5,449 nt of DNA. Origin: Rugosibacter sp. Lineage in GTDB: Bacteria; Pseudomonadota; Gammaproteobacteria; Burkholderiales; Rhodocyclaceae. Below are positions 1-5,449 of this stretch, in pieces. Where the stretch lies: assembly GCA_023257495.1 (NCBI GenBank), contig JALRCC010000032.1:1-5449 (forward strand). Reading direction: 5' to 3'. How positions within the stretch are numbered: position 1 is the first letter of the stretch; every line of letters starts with the position of its first letter. Position numbers and translations under genes: made by a program. Under the pieces are notes generated by a model, which was not told the DNA's origin, did not search any database, and was given only the letters and a program-made list of their open reading frames with translations.

Positions 1-190
1 CCCATAAATGTTGAGAGGGGATTTTACCTTCAAATTCTTTATAAAGAGATATTATTTGAGTACTATCTACAACATCATCCCCAAATAATTCTCTTAAACC
101 ATAAAATACAAGATCATTTTGATAATCAGAAATAAATCCCCCACTAGCCTTAGTTATATCTATATAATTTGTTATATAAAGAATTTTCAT
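1..190 (-). CDS. AT-rich partial gene, N-terminus only; possible glycosyltransferase-like polysaccharide-cluster protein
   Basis: Reading the minus strand from ATG at 190 gives 63 codons without a stop, open at the left edge. The product begins MKILYITNYIDIT, a hydrophobic first beta strand of the kind that opens GT-B glycosyltransferases. It continues ASGGFISDYQNDLVFYGLR and then ELFGDDVVDSTQIISLYKE. From memory, similar blocks (DYxxDxxFxGLRxLxGxDVVD) open a poorly characterised group of proteins in surface-polysaccharide clusters; this needs a search. The ATG lies 3 bases after the xrtA stop, with no clear Shine-Dalgarno sequence, so translation would depend on coupling to xrtA. G+C is 27% (51/190), with five ATA, three TTA and one AGA codon, unlike every other gene here. 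That points to recent transfer or an assembly join. Coding status is fairly secure because there is no stop in AT-rich DNA; function is a weak inference. Confidence 0.72.
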   Translation of the reverse strand, partial: MKILYITNYIDITKASGGFISDYQNDLVFYGLRELFGDDVVDSTQIISLYKEFEGKIPSQHLW

Positions 191-196
191 TATTTA
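191..196 (-). other. Compositional junction between the xrtA operon and AT-rich DNA
   Basis: The xrtA stop TAA (194-196), three bases, and then the ATG of the AT-rich gene follow one another. Right of this point two sampled 60-base blocks of xrtA have 63-68% G+C; left of it the remaining 190 bases have 27%. No direct repeat, inverted repeat, tRNA or transposase remnant is visible at the joint. It is either a recombination border or an assembly join. Confidence 0.7.
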
Positions 197-1762
197 CCGC
201 GCACGCCGTGCCTGCTCGAGCACCGTGCCCAACGCAGGGCCCGCCTCGGCAAGAAATTTTTCCAGCGCGGCCTCTGCCCCGCCGGGCACATCTTCCTGCG
301 CATAGACAAACACGGCCGCCGCATCATCGCCATGCCCCCGCAGCCGGGACAAAGCGAGCCAGAGCTTGCCGAAGGAATCACTGCCGGTCAGCCGACCGTC
401 AATCCAGTACCACTGCCAGATGCGCAAGCGCACAGGCTCGTCGGTGAGTTCGCTCTGCTGTTTCAACCAAGCGCTTTGGACGGCCAGCGACTGCCCTGCC
501 AAGGTGATCGCCTGTGTGCCACGCTCAAGCTGAAGCCAGTTTTCATCGCCACTTTTTACCAGCACATTTTCCGAACTGATGAGCTTGCGGTCATAGCCTT
601 GATGCCGGTAGTAGTTGATCTGAACGCCGACACGCTGCACACCCTGGCTGAACGATGCGATTGCGGTTGCCGAAGGGTTGGCAAATGCAGGCCGCCAGGT
701 GCTAAGTACTTCTGCATCCTGAACCCAACCGCCGGTCGCCAGGGCTTGCATGGAAAGGGCGGGAGCGGACACGCTATTTTGCGCATCCAGCACCTTGAGT
801 GCACCAAACGGCAGCAGCGCAACGCCGAGCGCGAGCAGCGTTGCGGCAATAAAACGCCGCGCCGGGCCACGGCTGTCTGCGTTGGTGGCGACCGGTGCGG
901 CAACAGCCTCCGCCATCGCGACCTCGTCGTCATCTTCGCGCCAACGCATGCCGATGGCAAACATGATCAGGATGATGATGCCGAAAAATACCCAGCCATA
1001 AACCAGATGGTCGGCACCGGTAGCAATCTCGTTGCCCGACCAATGGCCAAGCATGACAATCATGTAGGCGCGAATCCAGTTGGCGATCACCGGAACGACC
1101 ATGGAAACACCCACGAAGATCAACCGCCGTTTGAGCGAGCGATAGTTGAGATAGGCGAAGAGCGTGCCCACAGTCAGTGACGCGATCAGATATCGCACCC
1201 CGCTACAGGCTTCCACCACCGACCAGCGACCGGAGGGAATCACGAACTGCAGCCCTTCCTGATAGACCGGAATACCCGATGCACGCAAGCCAAGAACCGT
1301 CATGGTGGCCGTCCATTCCATGAATTTTGGCATGACAAATTCGCCGATCGGCACGGCAAAAAACAGGAAGCACAAGGGAAAGGTGATCTGCCGGGCAGCC
1401 GGAATGCCAACAATCAGCGGCACGGAAAGAATCAGCATGGCCACGAATGCCAGTTGCGTCACCGCATTGACCGCCGCCAGCTCGCCGAGTAACCAGACAA
1501 AGGCCAGAAGCAGAAGCGGTAGAACCAGCCATACCGTCGGCTGCGGCTGGCAACGGGCGAGGACTTTACGTTTTTCCCAGATCAGCCAGAGACTGATGGG
1601 TGCGACCAGAAAGGCATGGGTAAAGGTGCCGGAGCGCCACCAGATGGAGACCATGCCGAATGCGGTATCCCGATAGCTGGCGATGAGACCCAGCACCACG
1701 ACGAGGATAGAGAGCACAGCAAATCGCCAATGAAAAGTCGGCGTTGGTGAGACGGCGCTCAT
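194..1762 (-). CDS. xrtA: Exosortase A (XrtA) with fused C-terminal EpsI domain
   Basis: A 522-residue inner-membrane cysteine transpeptidase that, by family knowledge, cleaves the C-terminal PEP-CTERM sorting signal of exported proteins in polysaccharide-producing bacteria. About eight hydrophobic segments lie between residues 14 and 272. The catalytic triad is visible: Cys186 in VVEACSGVRYL, Arg231 in VIANWIRAYM and His252 in DHLVYGWVFF. An acidic/Ala-rich loop (about 275-300) and a ninth membrane segment (about 303-323) lead into an EpsI domain (about 330-490, with IWQWYWIDGR and FGKLWLALSRLRGHGDD), expected in the periplasm. EpsI is a separate protein in some organisms and fused in many XrtA proteins. 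The start ATG overlaps the upstream glycosyltransferase stop as ATGA and has GAGGA 9 bases upstream. The protein is full length with no missing key residue. The next gene starts 3 bases after its TAA. Confidence 0.95.
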   Translation of the reverse strand: MSAVSPTPTFHWRFAVLSILVVVLGLIASYRDTAFGMVSIWWRSGTFTHAFLVAPISLWLIWEKRKVLARCQPQPTVWLVLPLLLLAFVWLLGELAAVNAVTQLAFVAMLILSVPLIVGIPAARQITFPLCFLFFAVPIGEFVMPKFMEWTATMTVLGLRASGIPVYQEGLQFVIPSGRWSVVEACSGVRYLIASLTVGTLFAYLNYRSLKRRLIFVGVSMVVPVIANWIRAYMIVMLGHWSGNEIATGADHLVYGWVFFGIIILIMFAIGMRWREDDDEVAMAEAVAAPVATNADSRGPARRFIAATLLALGVALLPFGALKVLDAQNSVSAPALSMQALATGGWVQDAEVLSTWRPAFANPSATAIASFSQGVQRVGVQINYYRHQGYDRKLISSENVLVKSGDENWLQLERGTQAITLAGQSLAVQSAWLKQQSELTDEPVRLRIWQWYWIDGRLTGSDSFGKLWLALSRLRGHGDDAAAVFVYAQEDVPGGAEAALEKFLAEAGPALGTVLEQARRAR

Positions 1763-2970
1763 GGGGTGGGTTCCTCGATAAAACGGTCGATCTGCGATAA
1801 ATGGGCGTGCCAGCTATAGCGATTCACCACCCGCTGGCGCGCTGCCGCACCGATACGCTGTGCCAACGCAGGGGCGGCCAGCAGGGCGTCGATGTGCGCG
1901 ATGTAGTCATCGGCGGTGGCCGCACACAGTAGTTCCGTGCCAGGTTCGGCGTCGATCGGTTCGGCACAGGCCGTTGAAGCCACCACAGCTTGCCCCATGG
2001 CCATGGCCTCCAGCACTTTATTCTGGATGCCGCGTGCAATCCGCAATGGCGCAACGATAACGGCCGCATGCGCGATATAAGGCCGCACATCATCGACCGT
2101 GCCGGTCACCACGACGCCTGCCTCCGGGTCTGCCGCCAGTGCCTGTACCGCCTGATCCGGGCTGCGTCCCACGACATAAAAGTGCAGCGCTGGATGACGC
2201 TTACGCAATTCAGGCAACACCGCTTGAGCAAACCAGATGGCGGCATCGATATTCGGCCAGTAATCCATCGCACCGGTAAATACGATGGGCACTTCGCCCG
2301 CCGGATAAGGCGCAGCGAGTGCATGGTCGGGTGAAAAGAAATCGGCATCCACCCCATTGCACATGGCTTCAACGCGACCTGCACATTCAGGCGCAGCCTG
2401 TTGAAAGAGTGCGACTTCAGCGTCGGTCACAAAAAAAGAACGGCGGGCGCGCATTGCCACGGCGCGCTCGAAACTCAACAGTCGCCGGCCTTCGCGCCGG
2501 TAAATCCAGGACAGAGGCCAGCGGTGTGTGGCGGCGTATTGCGTCCACTTCGTGGAATCCATGTCCACAAAATCGACCAGCGTCGGCAACCGATCCATGT
2601 CAGGAATATAGTCCGCCATCACGGATGAAAAGATCACGGCACCGTCAATCGACTCGCGCGCGCGGGTCGCTGCAATCCAGTCACGCAAGCCATGGTCCCG
2701 ATAGTACGGCAGCGAGAGCGCCTCGCCACTGAGCAGACCGGACAGGCTACGCAGCTTGGCCGCACGGGGGTTGAGATGTGCAACATGCATGTCGGCGCAC
2801 AGGGCACGCACGGTATCCAGATACGTGGCGTCCGCAGGGTCGTCGATAAAGCTGCCAAGGTAGATCTGGTGGTGCTGCGCCAGATGTTTCAGAAGATTGA
2901 AAGAGCGCACCTTGTCCCCCTTGTTGGGCGGATACGGCAAACGGTGCACCAGATAGAGCAGCTTGGCCAT
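1759..2970 (-). CDS. XrtA/PEP-CTERM system-associated glycosyltransferase (stp1 type, GT4-like)
   Basis: A 403-residue GT-B-fold sugar transferase matching what I know of TIGR03087 (sugar transferase, PEP-CTERM/EpsH1 system associated), with the usual length of about 400. It probably transfers a nucleotide-activated sugar to a lipid-linked polysaccharide precursor on the cytoplasmic face; donor and acceptor cannot be read from sequence. The N-terminal signature is LVHRLPYPPNKGDKVRSFN (residues 7-25). A second conserved block is FTGAMDYWPNIDA (231-243), followed by VVGRSPD (266-272). The donor-binding region is PLRIARGIQNKVLEAMAMG (308-326), with Glu321 in the position of the GT4 nucleotide-sugar-contacting glutamate. 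There is no signal peptide. The ATG at 2970 is 7 bases after the FemAB-like gene's stop, with only a weak G-rich stretch upstream. Its TGA overlaps the xrtA ATG. Family assignment is firm; the exact reaction is unknown. Confidence 0.92.
   Translation of the reverse strand: MAKLLYLVHRLPYPPNKGDKVRSFNLLKHLAQHHQIYLGSFIDDPADATYLDTVRALCADMHVAHLNPRAAKLRSLSGLLSGEALSLPYYRDHGLRDWIAATRARESIDGAVIFSSVMADYIPDMDRLPTLVDFVDMDSTKWTQYAATHRWPLSWIYRREGRRLLSFERAVAMRARRSFFVTDAEVALFQQAAPECAGRVEAMCNGVDADFFSPDHALAAPYPAGEVPIVFTGAMDYWPNIDAAIWFAQAVLPELRKRHPALHFYVVGRSPDQAVQALAADPEAGVVVTGTVDDVRPYIAHAAVIVAPLRIARGIQNKVLEAMAMGQAVVASTACAEPIDAEPGTELLCAATADDYIAHIDALLAAPALAQRIGAAARQRVVNRYSWHAHLSQIDRFIEEPTP
1772..1776 (-). promoter_or_regulatory. 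Ribosome binding site of xrtA
   Basis: The minus strand reads GAGGA here, ending 9 bases before the xrtA ATG at 1762, and it lies inside the last codons of the glycosyltransferase gene. It is the clearest Shine-Dalgarno match in front of any gene in the window. It supports the ATG that overlaps the preceding stop codon. Confidence 0.65.
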
Positions 2971-2977
2971 GTCCGCA

Positions 2978-4060
2978 TTACCCCAGGTTACGCACGATGA
3001 AGGGGCCGAGAAAATTGGCTAACGACAGGGGCATGCGCCGCCAAGCTTGGATCATCAGCTTGTATTTCGGGTTGTTCGGATTGTTTTGCGGGATGCCATC
3101 GCGCTTGTAAAGACGATATTCATAGTGCAGGGGTTGCGGTTCAAAGCCCCAGTTTTTCTTGAATGAATACGGCCCGGTGCCCACCTTGCTGCGCCCGTAG
3201 TCAAACACCTTGATGCCGCGCTGGGCCGCGTGGCACATCAACGCCCAGTATTTGAAATCATTCGCGGCAAAATCGCGCGCACGCTCGGCGTCACCCGCGT
3301 AATACGGCAAAATCTCGTCGCGAAAATAAAAACTCAACACGCTGCTCAACGGCACACCTTCCGGATCGACAACGGTGAGAATTTCGCAGTCCTTGCCGAA
3401 TTCGTGCAGCAAGGCTTTGAAATAACGCTTGGGCATGGCGGGCGTGCCGTGACGATGCACGTTATCGGCAAACAATGCAAAAAAACGATCTGCCGTGGTA
3501 TCGAATTCAGCACGTAATTTATTATTGATCCCCTTGCGCACCATCGCGCGTTGCTTGCGTGGAATCGCCAGCATGTTGGCTTCATCGTCCGCCGTTATTT
3601 CTTTACGGAAGGTGACATATAAATCCTGCGTTGGCCATTCGGCGTGGCGTGGCGTCATGTTGCGGTATTCAAGATGGGCGACACCAAGTTCCAGCGCCAG
3701 TCGTTCAGCCTCGCGCTCAAGGACAGCGGCGGCCTCTTCCGAGTCGGCGACGACCCCGCCATACACGGCGAAGGGCAGTGCGATCAGCGAGTTGCCAAAC
3801 AACAGGCTTTTGATCTGCGCCAGGGGCAGCACCCCTTCGATGACGCCCGCTCGCTCCGCATAAAGAAAAAAAGTCCGGTGACCAAAAACCTTACGCAGAA
3901 TGTTCTGCCAGCCTGCGCGATGAAAAAATGTTGCTGCAGGCGCTGCGGCAACATAGGCTTCCCACTGTTGAATTACAGCAGCATCATTTGCCAACTGCCT
4001 GACCTGCAAATGATCCGGTGCTGGCGTGATATCTAGCGTTCGACTATTGATTTGTGTCAT
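2978..4060 (-). CDS. FemAB family XrtA/PEP-CTERM system-associated protein
   Basis: A 360-residue GNAT-like protein of the FemAB superfamily, matching the XrtA-locus subfamily (TIGR03019). FemAB proteins use aminoacyl-tRNA to add amino acids to peptidoglycan stem peptides; the substrate of this subfamily is unknown, and modification of the polysaccharide or its precursor is an inference. Counting from ATG 4060, visible features are the basic block PRKQRAMVRKG (167-177), the strand/turn LPYYAGD (251-257) and the C-terminal signature FDYGRSKVGTGPYSFKKNWG (286-305). I chose ATG 4060 although the frame stays open to an ATG at 4114. The 4060 start gives a 4-base ATGA overlap with the deacetylase stop, as at two other junctions here, and avoids a 58-base overlap with an unusual leader. 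Neither start has a strong Shine-Dalgarno sequence, so translation is probably coupled to the upstream gene. There is no signal peptide, so it is likely cytoplasmic. Confidence 0.9.
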   Translation of the reverse strand: MTQINSRTLDITPAPDHLQVRQLANDAAVIQQWEAYVAAAPAATFFHRAGWQNILRKVFGHRTFFLYAERAGVIEGVLPLAQIKSLLFGNSLIALPFAVYGGVVADSEEAAAVLEREAERLALELGVAHLEYRNMTPRHAEWPTQDLYVTFRKEITADDEANMLAIPRKQRAMVRKGINNKLRAEFDTTADRFFALFADNVHRHGTPAMPKRYFKALLHEFGKDCEILTVVDPEGVPLSSVLSFYFRDEILPYYAGDAERARDFAANDFKYWALMCHAAQRGIKVFDYGRSKVGTGPYSFKKNWGFEPQPLHYEYRLYKRDGIPQNNPNNPKYKLMIQAWRRMPLSLANFLGPFIVRNLG

Positions 4061-4887
4061 GCAGAAAGAAATATGTGATCCATGCGACCCCATTGAAAAT
4101 CTTTCAACAAGCATTTAAGCCGGTCTTCCATGCGATGAATATTGACGTAATGACGAAATCGCGTCTTGACACTAATGCCTGGAACTCGCGGTTGCTCTTT
4201 ATCCAATTCCCACGGATGAAAGTAAAACACAGCCGCTTGACGATCGATTTTATTGACGCGAGCAATCAACCGACGAGATAGCTCGTAGGGCATCAACCTG
4301 AAATAGCCACCGCCACTGGCCGGCCAGTTGCGATCAAATGCCCGCACTGTGGTGGGCGGCACTTCCATCAGCAATGGGTGAACCTCATGCACAAATCGCT
4401 GCGCATCCGGCATGCCGTAGTGATCGTGCTTCACAGGATAAACACTGGAACTGTAGCGATAACCGGCTTGCGCGAGACTTTCAAAAGCCCAGCCACGATT
4501 GCTGGCTCCAATCGAAAAACTGGGCGCCCGATAACCAACAACTGGGCTACCACCGATATCTTCCAGAATACTTTTTGCTCGAGTGATATCGTCAAGAAAT
4601 GCTTTCGCATCCAGATCGCTCACCCGCTGGTGCCCATAGCCATGGCTGGCCAACTCATGGCCGCCAGCAACAATGGCGCGGACTATTTCGGGATACCGCT
4701 CGGCAATCCAGCCCAAAGTAAAGAACGTTGCCCGAACGCCTCGTTCATCAAGCATACCCAGGATACGGTCAACATTACGGGCAACACGGCACTCGCACTG
4801 ATCCCAGTCGGCGCGGTCAATATGGGGAGCAAACGCCGAGACTTGAAAATAATCTTCAACATCGATAGTCAGCGCATTGGTAATCAT
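4057..4887 (-). CDS. XrtA-locus polysaccharide deacetylase (NodB/CE4 fold with DUF3473-type C-terminus)
   Basis: A 276-residue carbohydrate esterase family 4 protein matching the PEP-CTERM locus subfamily (TIGR03006). By family it removes N- or O-acetyl groups from polysaccharide sugars. Motif 1 is TIDVEDYFQVSAF (residues 7-19) in place of the usual TFDDG. Motif 2, SHGYGH (81-86), supplies metal-binding His82 and His86. Motif 3 is GYRAPSF (118-124). The C-terminal half has GGGYFRL (192-198) and FHPWELD (223-229, His224), consistent with the DUF3473 extension of this subfamily. No signal peptide is visible, although the substrate is a polysaccharide, so it may act on cytoplasmic-side precursors or leave the cell by another route. 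The ATG overlaps the ATPase stop as ATGA, with a modest GGTGA 4 bases upstream. The TGA overlaps the FemAB-like start. Confidence 0.93.
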   Translation of the reverse strand: MITNALTIDVEDYFQVSAFAPHIDRADWDQCECRVARNVDRILGMLDERGVRATFFTLGWIAERYPEIVRAIVAGGHELASHGYGHQRVSDLDAKAFLDDITRAKSILEDIGGSPVVGYRAPSFSIGASNRGWAFESLAQAGYRYSSSVYPVKHDHYGMPDAQRFVHEVHPLLMEVPPTTVRAFDRNWPASGGGYFRLMPYELSRRLIARVNKIDRQAAVFYFHPWELDKEQPRVPGISVKTRFRHYVNIHRMEDRLKCLLKDFQWGRMDHIFLSA

Positions 4888-5449
4888 TGCTTCACCGTAT
4901 GTTTATTGCCACTTGGCCTGATTTTCTCAATCAGTTTTTGCAACGTACGCAGAATCAAAGAATTACTTTGTTCCAGACGTAACAAACTACGTTCGAGCCT
5001 GACCAACCGATCAACCACACGCCGCTTGCCCATGTCATTGAGCATACGGTCCGTTTCAGCTGCCACAGAGGCATCCAGCGATAACTCGCCAAAATCAATT
5101 GCAGAAAAGTCTTCTGCAAACGCACGCGGCGCACTTAATGCGGGAGAAGATGACGCATCTGTCGTCGCAGAATCGCCAGCCATGAAACCACTATCGTTAA
5201 TCTCGGCAGCAACATCATCAACATCTGCTTTAGTGAATATTTTCTTGTCGGCAAGAAATCCCGCCAGCAGCAATCGATCACAAACCCCATTGATGCGCCG
5301 CGGTATGCCTGCAGTCGCGCGGTGAATCGCTGCATAGGCAGCATTTTCAAATTGTGGATCACCTGTTGATCCGGCACATTTAAGACGATGCTGAATATAT
5401 TCCTGAGTTTCGTTGACGCTCAACGGCCCGATATGGCACGCTGCAATAA
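4884..5449 (-). CDS. XrtA-associated AAA ATPase, C-terminal part (partial at right edge)
   Basis: The last 187 residues of an ATPase of the ExeA-like type found in XrtA loci (TIGR03015). The 5' part, with the Walker A and B motifs, lies outside the window. The fragment starts in the AAA core at HIGPLSVNETQEYIQHRL and contains the lid signature AIHRATAGIPRRINGVCDRL (fragment residues 40-59), with an arginine pair of sensor-2 type. After the core (ending about residue 84) comes a Ser/Ala/Asp-rich linker (85-130). A heptad-like amphipathic stretch follows, LVRLERSLLRLEQSNSLIL within about 142-176, probably a coiled coil, and then a basic tail. A TTG at 5423 could be taken as a start, but the frame and family similarity continue through it to the edge, so it is an internal Leu codon. 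The protein probably energises or regulates export or assembly; its exact role is unproven. The stop overlaps the deacetylase ATG. Confidence 0.92.
   Translation of the reverse strand, partial: IAACHIGPLSVNETQEYIQHRLKCAGSTGDPQFENAAYAAIHRATAGIPRRINGVCDRLLLAGFLADKKIFTKADVDDVAAEINDSGFMAGDSATTDASSSPALSAPRAFAEDFSAIDFGELSLDASVAAETDRMLNDMGKRRVVDRLVRLERSLLRLEQSNSLILRTLQKLIEKIRPSGNKHTVKQ

Noticed and set aside
1..190. AT-rich stretch as a promoter or regulatory region
   Set aside because: It is an uninterrupted 63-codon frame beginning with ATG and giving a plausible globular N-terminus, so coding is the better explanation. I saw no convincing promoter pair or hairpin terminator.
119..1180. 353-codon plus-strand open frame antisense to xrtA and crossing the AT-rich joint
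   Set aside because: It overlaps two minus-strand frames, and its product is Arg/His/Pro/Cys-rich with no recognisable domain. xrtA on the other strand has full-length family similarity and catalytic motifs. This is a shadow of high-G+C coding DNA.
2431..2437. Seven-base A run (T7 in coding sense), with similar runs at 3479-3485 and 3866-3872, as slippage or phase-variation sites
   Set aside because: Each encodes a Phe-Phe pair in an uninterrupted frame with conserved motifs downstream. Runs of seven are not exceptional, and no alternative frame is supported.
4061..4114. Upstream extension of the FemAB-like protein by 18 residues (ATG at 4114)
   Set aside because: It would overlap the deacetylase by 58 bases and adds an odd leader (MLVERFSMGSHGSH...). 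The ATGA start at 4060 fits the operon pattern.
4378..5325. 315-codon plus-strand open frame across the deacetylase and ATPase genes
   Set aside because: It covers two real genes and their ATGA overlap on the other strand, has low-complexity Ser/Arg-rich stretches and no known domain.
5421..5423. TTG as the start of a short 179-residue protein
   Set aside because: The frame is open upstream to the window edge and the residues there (CHIGP before LSVNETQ) fit the ATPase family, so this is an internal Leu codon.

Overview
The window is the 3' part of a polysaccharide-linked exosortase A (XrtA/PEP-CTERM) operon, read entirely from the minus strand (right to left). The XrtA protein carrying a fused EpsI domain, the gene order and the moderately high G+C (about 50-65% in the stretches I counted) suggest a Gram-negative proteobacterium. 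A betaproteobacterium is most likely, but this rests on the protein families alone and no species can be named.

In transcription order: (1) the C-terminal part of the XrtA-associated AAA ATPase, cut by the right edge; (2) an XrtA-locus polysaccharide deacetylase; (3) a FemAB/GNAT-like XrtA-associated protein; (4) a GT4-type glycosyltransferase of the XrtA 'stp1' type; (5) XrtA itself, a multi-pass membrane transpeptidase with a C-terminal EpsI domain and an intact Cys-Arg-His triad; (6) the first 63 codons of a very AT-rich gene running off the left edge. Three of the four junctions between complete genes are 4-base ATGA stop/start overlaps and the fourth has 7 bases, so this is one tightly coupled transcription unit. 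There is no promoter or terminator between the genes and no intergenic stretch over 10 bases.

The genes probably work together. The ATPase and glycosyltransferase would serve assembly of an extracellular polysaccharide, and the deacetylase and FemAB-like protein would modify it. XrtA would cleave PEP-CTERM proteins in the inner membrane and pass them on to the cell surface. These roles come from family knowledge; no PEP-CTERM substrate gene lies in the window.

The part most worth a second look is the left end. Within 3 bases of the xrtA stop codon, G+C falls from about 60% to 27% (51 of 190 bases), and an open reading frame rich in ATA/TTA codons starts. It occupies the place where these loci usually carry a second XrtA-associated glycosyltransferase. 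It looks like the N-terminus of a surface-polysaccharide cluster protein from an AT-rich donor: either a transferred gene inserted precisely behind xrtA, or an assembly join.
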